From Cliona cf. orientalis (lineage: Eukaryota; Porifera; Demospongiae; Clionaida; Clionaidae), in contig OZ005689.1 of NCBI GenBank assembly GCA_963930775.1, positions 30,023,079-30,087,078 on the forward strand: a stretch of 64,000 bases of DNA, in the 5' to 3' direction. The notes under the pieces are model-generated. The model saw only the letters and a program-made list of their open reading frames with translations, had not been told where the DNA came from and ran no database searches. Position numbers and translations under genes: made by a program. Shown here in pieces: positions 20,584-32,239 of the stretch. Numbering within the stretch: position 1 is the stretch's first letter; each line of letters begins with the position of its first letter.

Positions 20584-21046
20584 TCCTCCGAGTCCAATGC
20601 CTCCTCCGAGTCCAGTGCCTCCGATGGTTATGCTACCAGTTGAGCTCCCACATCCCTCAGAAGTACAGTCAATTCCGATTGCAATTGCAGCCTCTGGATC
20701 CACGTTCAAACCCGAACCAGTACAGCAGGTTCTCATAGAGTCAGAATGTTTCTTCACAGAAAAAGATATCGGCAGAGTTGCCATTGCATTGGCGAAGCGC
20801 TGCTTTTTTGGTGAAGCTGCTCTTGAAGCTGCAACTTTGTACGGGAAGGGGGCCACGAAGCAGAAGCTAGCGGGACACACGTTAGCGGAGTTGAGGAAAG
20901 CAATTGAAACAATTCCACTCCTCTCAACCAACACCCAAGACGAAAAAGAGCACATGTGGAGGCTGTGCCTTAGATCTATCGCCGGCGCATGCAAGGAGTT
21001 GAGGAAGAAAAATGCCAAGACAACGCTTGAACAACCTCACTCATTT
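20579..21046 (+). CDS. BEN-domain-like exon
   Basis: The frame opens in Pro-rich sequence (SPPSPMPPPSPVPP) after a possible acceptor AACAG at 20578. It continues into about 95 residues that resemble a BEN domain: FFTEKDIGRVAIALAKRCFFGE, LYGKGATKQKLAGHTLAELRKAI and WRLCLRSIAGACKELRKKNA. BEN domains bind DNA or chromatin proteins and occur in transcription regulators and some transposon proteins. The frame runs on into a tandem repeat to 21178, and the true 3' end is not resolved. This may be a partial gene. Assignment is by pattern only. Confidence 0.45.
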
Positions 21047-21056
21047 TTGTTCATTT

Positions 21057-21310
21057 TTGTTTCCTCCGCCTATGTGCGCAACTCCAGGACAGTTGATCTT
21101 TCTGCTTTACTGTTTAATTTTTTTCTCCGCCTTAGTATATATATATGTGCACGAACTCCAGGACAGATGGTTTGCTGATCTTTTTTTTTTTACTGTTAAA
21201 TCTCTTCTTTTTCCTCCGCCTATGTGCGCAAACTCCAGGACAGATAGTTATTGATCTTTCTTTCTTACTGTTCAATCTCTTCTTTTTCCTCCACTTTTGT
21301 GTGTGAACAG
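21057..21310 (+). repeat. ~75-80-bp tandem repeat
   Basis: Three to four units of TCCTCCGCCTATGTGCGCAA, CTCCAGGACAG, GATCTTTCT and CTGTT(C)AAT at 21057, ~21120, ~21208 and ~21287 (partial). Confidence 0.85.
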
Positions 21311-21361
21311 CAGAATATAAGTGCATCATGATCTGAGCAATAACAATTGAGACACACATGC

Positions 21362-21410
21362 ACACACACCAGTGGAGCTTGTTTTATAATATTATAAGCT
21401 CCACTGGTGT
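21362..21410. repeat. Short perfect hairpin
   Basis: ACACACCAGTGGAGCTT and its complement AAGCTCCACTGGTGTGT around an AT-rich loop, followed by a (GT)n tract. Confidence 0.85.
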
Positions 21411-23997
21411 GTGTGTGTGTGAGTGTGCGTGTGTGTACAGATATGTTCTCTTCAATAGGTGAGGCGCATCCATGGCCAGCTTTGTGTTTGGTGCATACCT
21501 GCATAGAGGTTTGACGTAGCCATCTAGTATGGCCGTCTGTGCATGTCAGTATGTCTAGGGTCCATATAGCTATAGAGGTACAAGTAGAGGCCCAATATAC
21601 TGTTCACTGGCGTAAGAACTTGTGGGGAGGCCAATTATTCCCCTAGTCTGAAAACCAGGGGGGTCTGCCCCTGGTTTTCAGGCTGCTATGCAAGCAAGGG
21701 GGTGGGGCTCACCCTCTGGCTTGCACTAGCTTCACATGTGTAGCCACAGTGGTTGAATAATAATAATATTATTATAATTATGTCTATAATGAATACATTC
21801 ATGATTGTGGTATGCCTTAGCACCACTCTATGTTGATCAATGGTTGTCATATGTGAACACTAAATTAAATCAGTAATGATAATTCTTATAGCTGCATGAC
21901 TTCACTAGCCCACAGTCAATCGCTGTAACTGGAGCTAAGTTATACACTCACTAGTTAGAGATACAGTATGTCAAAAAGTCTCCATTCCTTTTCACTTCTG
22001 TATACTCGGTATCTGTGATGGAGCTAAAGGTAAGCTTAGCAATGTTCTAACTATAGTCTTAACTTGTTGTAGGCTTTGTGTGATATCGCAAAGTATCAGC
22101 CCTCCCCCCCTTCTCCCCCTGCACTCAAAATTATCTTCATATTATGCCACAGCTGTCAGGACAGATTTTCCTTTGATGTAGCAGCTAGGAGGTAATGTCA
22201 CGACACAGCACGTTCATACACATACCCCATCACATCATTTTCAGAGTAGGAAAACCAAGATGGCAACTTGTGTCTATACGAAGAGAGGGAGATAGTATTG
22301 ACCCCTGTAATTTATAAATGAGATCAGCCAAACCACAAGTACCCCTATAAGAGTGGCCATTGACTGGTATTAAGTGCCAAGCTCAGCTCTGCTTACAGCA
22401 TGTATGTCGAGATACTGGATGACATCATACCATATTATAGCGGGAAAGTTTCGCTGGTGCAAACTTTCACAGCCACCTTTGCCTTCAGAAGAAATTTTCA
22501 TGCTTCTAAATTTCGTGATGCGCTCCAGTGAGATCATCTGCTAATTAGCACTATAGTACACACTAGCTAATGCGAAAGGTGCTACATTGAAATTTCTGTG
22601 GTTATTTTGGCGGCATCCGATCTACCTGCGAAAAATGTGAATTTTGCACCATGTGAAAATTTCCTGCTATACAGTAGTTAAAAATTATGCAGCTTACTCT
22701 CGCCGTAACTGATCGCCTAGATCTTACATTTGCTGGAGCAGTTGTTGTGACCAATTATCTTATCACCAATATTTGCATCTCTGACTCTCCTGTTCTATTC
22801 ATTTTTCAGCAGCTGTATTGATCTCAACCAATCTTGTCATGTTCTTTCTAGTTGTCATCTATCCCTAGCTCTTATGCTTAATCTGGCTTCCCTCTCAGTC
22901 CCCTCATATACCTGGTGTTATTTTTCTATGATCAGCACTTTCTTTGCTTCTAAAAGTGCTAGCTTGCCTATCTAGTAGAGCTTTCCTCCGAAGCACTCTT
23001 CTATGTTCTTCCATCCTGCTGTCCACACTGCTGCCTAAGGTGAAGTTCACACTCCATATTATTCAGGGGAAGATATGGTGGTGGTGGGGCAGGGGGATTG
23101 AGTGGGGCTCCCTTTCTATCATTCTGAACAGCCCCAAGTGTACCTGTAGCTACATGTACATACAAATCAGCAAGCTTGATGAACCCACACATGGTGCAGT
23201 GGGCACACCCCAGGGTCAGCTATAAGAGCAATGAATTGTGTAATATCAACCACACTACAGTCAGCTCTGGTGGTACTTGTGGTTAGGCTGTGTTCAGATC
23301 CTTGTACATGCATGCACACTGTGGCAAGCAGTCACTGGGATTTGCAGCAACCTGTACATGTACATGTATGTCTGAAATCCAGCATCATTGAATCAAGTAC
23401 ATTCAGGCAGCAGTTTTTTAAATGTAACGAGTTATGTGTGGATACATAATTTGAACACAGCGAATTACAAGGAAAATATTTTGTTGCCACAGTGCAGACG
23501 CTGGATTGTTTGTTTATGTTGCATGCATGGACGGTTTGGCTCAGCTGGTGGGTACTTAAAGTGGATGCTTTGAGTAGTAGACACTCTCTCGGTGACTCCT
23601 ATTCGCAGTGCAGAGCAGTTTTCCCCAGGTATGTACATGGATGCTATATTATATCAGTGCATTTATTGCCCCATGTCTGTTTTGTTTGAGTATCATATGC
23701 AATTCTAATGCAACTTGCTGACAGAACAGACTAGAGCTGAGCAGAGACCTACCTGACCAGACTAGATCTACACTCTAATGGACAGAACTCACCCCTTTTT
23801 TGTCACCAGGGATGTTGTAATTCTTTTCCTCTCTCACAGTTTTTTCTTAATCAGAGATTTTTTATGTGTGAGAGGTTTTTCCCATGGGTATAGTTGGCCG
23901 CATAGCTACCCTAAAACTGTGTACAGTCTGGTACGCAATTATGTTTTCATTGGCCCTTATTCCAGCTAGTCATTTTATGTAGCTGTGATAGCGTGTC
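21411..23997. other. Intergenic, no gene supported
   Basis: Includes a small hairpin near 21655-21685 (AACCAGGGG...CCCCTGGTT). Frames are short and featureless. Confidence 0.5.
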
Positions 23998-24868
23998 GAT
24001 GTGGTTGTTGTGTTGTTGTGTGGCGTACTTTTTCTGCACTCTCTGTCACCCGACACCCAATTACAATTGATTGTAAACATGTTGGTGAGTGGTTGCATGG
24101 GGTGCCATGCATGTAGTGGGATTAGATGAGAGTTGCAATAAGGTGGACATGCACGGCCATACTAAAGTGGGGGGTGGTCTCCACAATACATTCTAGAGCT
24201 GCTCTCTTTTAACTACTCCACCCCCCACTTTGCATGTGCATGTGCTAACTCATAACCATGTGTCAATTTATGCAAATAAGTATGATATCCCATTATGATG
24301 GCTCATACACGTATATTATATTATGCATGTATATTCAATAACTCACACATTGTGGCAGCTGCAGTGCTCTCATCAAAGTCTCCTGTTGTGAGTGCAAGTG
24401 TACATAGAGGGAGTTGCAGACACACTGCAAATTGTCAGTGTGTTTCTGGGTTATTGCCCGTCTTCAGTACAACGTACCCTCATACAATAACAATTATGGT
24501 AACAAAGGATACATGGATGTACTACCATAATGCCATAATGCCACCTCCTATATGAGAAAATAGAGAACAATAAACACCTTGACCACCACTTGGGCTCTGA
24601 CTTAGGAGCACCACTCGGGCTCTGACTACAGAACCACAGCACCACATGTACATGTATAATAGGTAAGTAATTTTTTCTATTTAATGCTCACTAGTACAAT
24701 TATCAAGCACAAGTCTAAGTTCAGTGTGTTTCAAAGCTAAAACACATACATGTACATGTAATTTTGGTGCCATAGTTCCTTCAGGAGCTACATCTAGGCT
24801 CACACTTCTAAGGAGTACCACTTTCAGCTGAACTTAATTTACAATCAAATTCTGAATACTACTATATA
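23998..24868 (+). repeat. Direct repeat, copy 1
   Basis: About 870 bp nearly identical to 26046-27184, except that the second copy carries ~280 bp of extra sequence at ~26252-26535. Copy 1 ends at GAATACTACTATATACG and is followed by another inverted-repeat element. Confidence 0.9.
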
Positions 24869-25141
24869 CGTATTTCCTCGAATGCTTCTCGTGGATAGTA
24901 TTATTCTCAGACAGCATAAACCCGTGGGTACAATTCAAGGGCGGATACTAAATATTTCACTTGCTATAGCGCTAAATAGCACGCGCAGCAAGTACATTGA
25001 TCGTGCATGCGAAGCATGTATATTTATCATGAACGTACACGGTGTGGGTACAATTTGAGGGCGGGATTTATTTTATTTACCGCACGCAAGTGAACGGATG
25101 TGGGAACAAGTCGAGGGTGGAAAGTATTCGAGGAATACAGT
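24869..25141 (+). mobile_element. Putative MITE
   Basis: Ends TATTTCCTCGAATGC and GTATTCGAGGAATAC are inverted. The interior has repeated GTGGGTACAAT..GAGGGCGG blocks. No clear target duplication. Confidence 0.5.
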
Positions 25142-25218
25142 ATTCAATTTTGCAGTGAAATGGAATTTTTTGCCCCAGGATCAGTTGGTTTTTGGCTGCT
25201 ATCACCAGGAGCCTATAT

Positions 25219-25592
25219 CATAGTTGCCAACCGTCCCGTTTTGACCGGGACAGTCCCGATATTTGGCCTCCTGTCCCGGTCATGTCCCGGTAGAGCAGTC
25301 CAGACTGGGGGTGTGAGATCAAACTGCCAAAGGAGCTGTTGTCAAAGAGCAAGAAGGCAACTAGTGTGCAAGTGTCCCATAGAGCTTCAAAGTAACTCTA
25401 GGACTACTAACTTCATGACAATACTTATCCACACTCGGTACCTTTTTATTCTTGTACATTACTGCATTCTTCACTGTTCAGTTCTGTCTCTTTATACAAT
25501 GGTAGTGGGTGCGGTTTCAATGATGGGTGTGGTTTAAATGGTGGGTGTGGGCAAATGTCCCGGTTTCCATTTTAAAAAACTTGGCAACTATG
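25219..25592 (+). mobile_element. MITE with 6-bp target duplication
   Basis: 374 bp with ends CATAGTTGCCAA / TTGGCAACTATG, flanked by CTATAT (25213-25218 and 25593-25598). Rich in GTCCCGGT-type motifs. Non-coding. Confidence 0.8.
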
Positions 25593-25967
25593 CTATATAC
25601 AACCAAGGGCTTAATATGGAGTCTATAAACCCTTGATCTACACTATCAAGCAGCATTTCTACTCAATATTTGTACACACAAAAGCAGACCTATAGATTGC
25701 GCAATGTGCGCGTGGGGTATGTGCTCTACAGAGCTCTAGTATTATAATAATTATTTTGAATATGGAAAACAGGCTTTACACCAAATTTAAAAGATGTTTG
25801 ACTCGTGGATTTCTTTGAGCTATAAGGCTTCTTTCAAGATATACATCATTTGTCACTACTTTCATCCGATCTGTACCAAAAGCTCCAACAGGGAAAGAGA
25901 GAGCACAAAAAAACGAACAAAAAACAACTTCCCAAGTTAACACATGCAGTTTTTACACACCCAAGGA

Positions 25968-26043
25968 ACGTCTGAATCACCAAAAAATCTCTTGGGATGT
26001 CCATGCAGTGTTGGTGATACCACACATCACATGAATCACACTG
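25968..26043 (+). repeat. 76-bp duplicated target (left copy)
   Basis: Identical to 27185-27260. Encodes the PHD segment CDSCDVWYHQHC on the minus strand. It flanks the inserted repeat copy at 26044-27184. Microhomology ACG lies at the right junction. Confidence 0.9.
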
Positions 26044-27184
26044 CAGATGTGGTTGTTGTGTTGTTGTGTGGCGTACTTTTTCTGCACTCTGTCACCCGAC
26101 ACCCAATTACAATTGATTGTAAACATGTTGGTGAGTGGTTGCATGGGGTGCCATGCATGTAGTGGGATTAGATGAGAGTTGCAATAAGGTGGACATGCAC
26201 GGCTATACTAAAGTGGGGGGTGGTCTCCACAATACATTCTAGAGCTGCTCTTGATTGTACAGTATAAGCTGCTTAACTGGGACACCTACATGAACAGGTA
26301 GCCCCATTAAGGACCTAGAGAGCACTTCACATAAGTATCATCAGTATATCAGTGTACATCGGACACTTTCTGAATTACACAACACTCAAATAATCTCAGA
26401 CATTATAGTAAAATAACACAGAAGTACACACAATTTGCAGTCCCCCTTCATCCAACAAATTAAAATGGGAATAATTAGGACTCAGGGGAGTACATGAACC
26501 TTTACATCCCATCCCAACCACCAATTTCTACTAACTCTTTTAACTACTCCACCCCCCGCTTTGCATGTGCATGTGCTAACTCATAACCATGTGTCAATTT
26601 ATGCAAATAAGTATGATATCCCATTATGATGGCTCATACACGTATATTATATGCATGTATATTCAATAACTCACACATTGTGGCAGCTGCAGTGCTCTCA
26701 TCAAAGTCTCCTGTTGTGAGTGCAAGTGTACATAGAGGGAGTTGCAGACACACTGCAAATTGTCAGTGTGTTTCTGGGTTATTGCCCGTCTTCAGTACAA
26801 CGTACCCTCATACAATAACAATTATGGTAACAAAGGATACATGGATGTACTACCATAATGCCACCTCCTATATGAGAAAATAGAGAACAATAAACACCTT
26901 GAGCACCACTTGGGCTCTGACTTAGGAGCACCACTCGGGCTCTGACTACAGAACCACAGCACCACATGTACATGTATAATAGGTAAGTAATTTTTTCTAT
27001 TTAATGCTCACTAGTACAATTATCAAGCACAAGTCTAAGTTCAGTGTGTTTCAAAGCTAAAACACATACATGTACATGTAATTTTGGTGCCATAGTTCCT
27101 TCAGGAGCTACATCTAGGCTCACACTTCTAAGGAGTACCACTTTCAGCTGAACTTAATTTACAATCAAATTCTGAATACTATAT
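26044..27184 (+). repeat. Direct repeat copy 2, inserted in the PHD exon
   Basis: A second copy of 23998-24868 with an extra ~280-bp block (26252-26535), inserted within the Ulp1-PHD frame. It is flanked by a 76-bp direct duplication of the target. No terminal inverted repeats or poly-A tail are visible. The long duplication suggests repair of a widely staggered break using nearby DNA, or a non-LTR-type event. Confidence 0.85.
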
Positions 27185-28269
27185 ACGTCTGAATCACCAA
27201 AAAATCTCTTGGGATGTCCATGCAGTGTTGGTGATACCACACATCACATGAATCACACTGAGCCATCACATCCCCTTCTACCTCTGGCATGCGACTAGAA
27301 CAGTGAAGCTCAACCTCCTGACTATTCTTTATATTAGAATGCCTACGCTTGCCAACTATGGGGAACCGTGAAAGGTGGCACTCTTCCAAGCACTTGAGCA
27401 AGTGTTGTCTGATTGACTTATGGTTGTACTTAGCCTTGCAGGGGTCATTCCCACAGCAAATGTCGTAAGCAAAAGCTATAGACAGGACTCCACAGTCTGA
27501 GCCATTAGATTGTTTACCAACATCCATCACTCTAATCACAAGCTTAGTGGCAGATGTGAACAACAGGCTGGCTATGACATTAACGGTCGTGGAAGACACA
27601 GAATAGTACATGCTGTCGTACACATTGACAACACCTTCGCTACAACCCGCATTGGAAACAGTGCACCAGTGGTTGCCTCCAACACATAGAATCTGAACAA
27701 ATTCTCCCCTGTGGACTTGGAAAGCCTTGGTCTGAGCGAGTGTGGGTGGCTGGAGACCGGACATGTGGGGAAACTGCTGCAGTATGAGCAACTGAGCGGC
27801 TGAAATCACATTGTCATTCAGCCATCCAGAAGGAGACTCTATCGTTTCACGTTCTCCATCACTGAGTGTGTACAGCACGTTATTAAGCCAAACATTGTTA
27901 CCAGCTGGCATATGGCTGTTATCTGATTCCTCAGAGTCTCCTGTGAGGTCTATGGCAGGCAAAGGAGACTTGCTACGGGTACAGTTGCACCTCTCCAGAC
28001 ATGCTGGATCGCTAATTGCATCACAAATGGACACTGTGGGACTTTGACACCACTCATCCAATGGAATGGAGAAGTTGCAGCTAGAGACCGTCAAATCCTT
28101 GCTCGAGTAACGTCCACTGAGAACACCATTCTTACTGGAAAGACGGTAGAATTTACCCACAACTTGGACAATGCGGCATGGGACATGGCTGTCGATTACC
28201 TTTCTACTATGCACAAATACACAATCTCCGGGCTTAAGCTCAACACTGTCATGGTCTTTCTTACACATA

Positions 28270-29035
28270 CTCAGGCCAGTTAAGGACTGGGACCAGCTAA
28301 ATTTCACTGTTTTTACCATGTCTTGTAAGAATAGTTACAGCAAAATGAAAAGTAATAAAGTAATATGACAGTTATCCCAGGTTCTTCAACCTTTGATGTG
28401 GCTAATGACACCTCTTTTAGCCCCGCCCATCAAACTGCAATGGCTGCACCTCCATTTTCGTGGAAGCACTTCAGTCAACATGGATGAGCTAGGCGGGGAA
28501 CTTCTCGGCCATGGATCAGCTAGATAGCCATAGTAGTAGTTTCTTACTTTGATTTATAACATTTCTGTAGTTTGCAATTTTTAAAATGATCGTTCATTTG
28601 GTAGAGAGAGGTAAAAATGTACAAAAGTGCCACTCCCACTTTCTATATAAAGCCTTCCTTTGGGAAACTGGAGGGGTAAGTTATAAATTGCAAACGACAG
28701 ATCTTTAGATATTACTTACATAAGTAGTATGAGCGACAGAACTCGCCGAACCATCTTGTTCCAACACCCCGCCTAGCACAGTCTATCTATTCCTACACTT
28801 CACTACTAGCGGGTGTGGCTTAGGTCACATTACCTGTCAGCTGCTCCAAAATCGCCATTCAGAAGGTCTGTTACTGGCTGTACATGGATGAATCATTGAT
28901 AAACTCAAAGGATTATCACGTATGCACTGGATTTTCGGTGTGAAATTCGTCAATCTGGGAGATAGCTGTACGGTGGGCGGGGACCCTGCTATGAATATCA
29001 TTATCGCGCGGGTCCCAGTCCTTAACGTGTCTGAG
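28270..29035. mobile_element. TA-flanked DNA element in the transposase-Ulp1 frame
   Basis: 766 bp with inverted ends CTCAGGCCAGTTAAGGACTG and CTCAGACACGTTAAGGACTG (reading inwards) and TA on both sides (28268-28269, 29036-29037). TA duplication suggests a Tc1/mariner-type MITE. Excision joins codons VH to MCKKDHD without changing frame. Confidence 0.82.
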
Positions 29036-31669
29036 TATGAACTTTGTCAGATTCGATCGTATCATCCGATTCTCCACACTTGGAGTGGCCAAGATTGCTT
29101 GATGGAGCAGGCAAAACATCATCAGCACCAAAGAGGACACGACTGGATCGATTCCTGCTGTTCATAGGACAGTACGCCTTGTGTGCATGATTCAATGACC
29201 CACACACACACAGACTACCACTGATTAAGTCGTCGTCATGCATCCACTCATCACTTAATTCATCAACATTGCTGTCTGAAGAGACACAAACAACAGGATT
29301 AATGTCACTATCATTGTCACTTGATCCAGACAGTGTGACACTGTTGTGTACCAAATCTGGAACATTAACTCTCCTCTTCTTGTTCAGAGGACAGTCCTGT
29401 GTTTTGGACGACTGTGATTAGTAGACCCACACTTGCATTTGCGTTTCACACCAACTTTTGATACTGTATCGGCTTCATCATCGGAACCGTAGGTATCTTT
29501 GCCATGTGCCTTGGACCACTCCTTGCGACGCTGGGAGTCCAAGACTCTCTCCTTCTTCAGTTGAATTCTACGTCTTTTTGCTACTTCTGTCTTTGCCAAG
29601 TCTATTTCAGCCTTTCTCCTTCTATTCAATGCCTCAAGCTCTTCCTCAAGGCCTTCAAAAACTGGCAGCCCAAGACGCCGAAACAGCTCTGGAACCCAGT
29701 GATAGGATGGGCCATGCTTGCTGTACATGTAGGTCATGTTGGACTGCAGTAGGCCCAGGTTGGTTGCGGTCTTGTAATGAAGCCATTCCAGGTGAATGTG
29801 CTTTGGTCTGAATCTGATGAACACACTATGTGAGGCTTCTAACCAATTGGAGCGGCCTCGCTTCAGGATGGGGTGAACCAGGATATCAGCCATAGAAGCT
29901 CTGCGATTACATTCAATTTCATATGCAAGGGAGTGTAGAGGACAGGACAAAATGTGCTTAGTGTGGTAATTTTCCCCTTACACTCAAAGTTCTCCCTGTC
30001 CCCACACTTTTTACAGCTACACACTTTGAGAGGATGAAAGTCGCACTGTCCCCCAACCCACTCATGTTGGTCACGTGCATGTTTGGGCAATGCTCTCAGT
30101 CTGGTTGAAAATTCTTCTGGTGATTGTGACTCACTAAGAATAAAGGAAAAATTATTGCGTGCTCTCTCTATGAAAGAATCAGACAGACACCCACAGCCAA
30201 TGCTGTGCTGCTTTTTACAGTGACACACTACATCACGCACCAGTGGAAATTTTTTACCATGCATAGCTATAAAGTCCTCTGAAAATGATTTCATTTTAGC
30301 TGGGTTTTCAAGCTGTTTTTTGTGGGCCCTACCAGCATGGCCTCCACAAATCATCACCTTGGTGTCACCAAAGTGCTCTACTACTACATTGGAGGAGGAG
30401 TCAGCATCCTGCCAATGCACTTCGATGCGTAAACCTTCCTCTTTTGCCTTCTTTAGAGTGAGCCGTGCACCGTACCCTTTTGCGGCTTTTGACGTACCTT
30501 GTTAGAGATCTCCCTGAATCACTTTGTCCCTACCTTTCTGACAAAGATGGACATAGTACAGAAGAGCTCCAGTAAGGTTGTCATGTATGCTAAAGGTGGC
30601 ATTTTTTGAATGATATCCACGTGTCATCCAAGTGCCATCGGCAGAGGTGACAGCTCGGGACCACGAACCAAGATGAGTCTGATCCATTGCTTTCATGTCA
30701 TTTTTTGCCTCCTCACACATGTCATCAACCAGCCGCTTGACAATGGGATACATCTTAAGTATGGTTGACATGAATGCATTGGCACCTACTGCATCAATTC
30801 CGAGAGCATACCGGAGCACCTTGCAATAGGTGGCATGAGTACACCCAGCCACAATGAAGGCCACTTGTACTGCAGTTCCTATTTTTGTCGTGCCTTTAAA
30901 TTTTAAAGAACTTTCAAAGGGAATATGATGCATAAGGCAACCATTACATGAAAAGGTTATGGAAATAGCACCTCCCAGTCCACTCATCTTAACGGAAGAG
31001 GGGATAAGAATGCCTGAACAGCCTGGTGTCACACAGCACCGACTAGCATTTAATAGTTGAACAGAAGTGTTCAGCTGCTTTAATTCTAAGAAGCACACAC
31101 TATCTGGTATGGGAACTTCAAGACTGACTCGATGTGCCCAAAGAGTCTTTTGGGGAGTTGGAATATAAAATGACTGATTGGACACAAACGAAACATCAAG
31201 ATCAGAAAACTCACCTTTTTCGTTGCCAGAATTTACTGGACTCTCCACACTACCAGTCACACCCTATAATCCACAAAATGTACATGTACATATAATATTA
31301 TACACACATCAGTAGAAAATAGTACAGTAGTAGTCAAACTATACAGCACTTGCATATCACGCCAAAACTCTATGGACTTGATACTCATGCAGTCGCATAC
31401 TCAAGGCCCCCCTTTACTTCGCACACTCAAGGGCTATCGACTCCCCACATGTAATTGCGCATATTATGTGCATGGAATGTCAATGAGGCCGCTTTTCTTA
31501 TTGATATGGGAATTAGCTGATGTTTATACCGCCTGGGTGAAGTGATGGAAAGTAGGCGTATTGCTTGAGCACAAGCACATCGTCTGTGTCCATAGAAGGG
31601 GTTACTATTTTGGGGTACACTGTGGCCACATTGACACTCTGTGCTACATACTACCTACATGTGCATGCC

Positions 31670-31728
31670 TAGCCTCGTCCCCAGGCCACTCCCATGTTTT
31701 CAGTGAGAGTGGCCTGGGAACAAGGCTA
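31670..31728. repeat. Short hairpin in the transposase intron
   Basis: TAGCCTCGTCCCCAGGCCACT and AGTGGCCTGGGAACAAGGCT pair around a ~15-base loop. Looks like a tiny fold-back element. Confidence 0.7.
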
Positions 31729-32239
31729 CTACATGCCCTCTTGGGGAGTCGATAACACTGAGGAACAAATCGATTTGACGTGATGCAACAAACTATGTTC
31801 ATTGTACAATCCAACGAGAGTCATCCTAAACAAAATTTAAATTTTTGCCCTTAGACTTAATAGTCTAGCAAGAGATAAAACAGAACAGATTAGTGTCGAC
31901 TCCAGGCCCCAGAGAGGAAAAACTAGACCTGGGTACATCGCTGTATATGCTCATGCATCAAGCACGAGGATCTAGCAGCCATGCTCTTTCTATTTAGTGC
32001 GCACCAAAGCACTTGACCAACACGCTTAGTAAAAATGAATACGGCAACATAGTGGCGCAGATCTAACAATTACATAGGACGGCTACGCTTACTTGTAGGT
32101 AGGGTAGGGTAAGGTGGGGTAGAGCAGGTTAGATATTATGGTAGGTCCAAGTAAGCGTACCAGTTTATTACCATGCAGGAAATATAAATTATAATAATTA
32201 TTATTATGTTCTACTTACACTTACTTCAGATGATTCCAT

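Larger units (their letters stand above)
25937..32239 (-). pseudogene. Mutator-like transposase fused to Ulp1 protease and PHD finger
   Basis: Exon 1 (32239-32225, MESSE) has a GTAAGT donor. The intron spans 31264-32224. Exon 2 starts at 31263 in the same phase. In order: a transposase core (SADGTW near 30650, HWQDADSSS, CGGHAGRAH near 30340, HSLAYEIEC near 29900), coiled coil, Cys/His clusters (KCKCGSTNH, CVCGSLNHAHKAYC), a Ulp1/SENP-type C48 protease (WLNDNVI, His in GNHW, Asp in VYDS, Gln and Cys in QSNGSDCG; 27850-27470) and a PHD finger (CDSCDVWYHQHC; its last cysteines WVCKNC lie at 25946-25966). Breaks: TAA at 30502, shifts near 29985 and 29390, a 766-bp TA element at 28270-29035 and a 1141-bp insertion in the PHD exon. 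Removing the TA element keeps one frame, so this was one protein. The protease may act on SUMO-like substrates; that is inference. Element ends were not found. Confidence 0.85.

Noticed and set aside
28270-29035. Intergenic promoter between a transposase gene and a separate Ulp1 gene
   Set aside because: Inverted ends, TA duplication and in-frame rejoining on removal explain the interval better as an inserted element.
32100-32150. Telomere-like GGTAGGGTAGGGTAAGG stretch
   Set aside because: Only a few irregular units, inside a small inverted-repeat context in the transposase intron; not a telomeric array.
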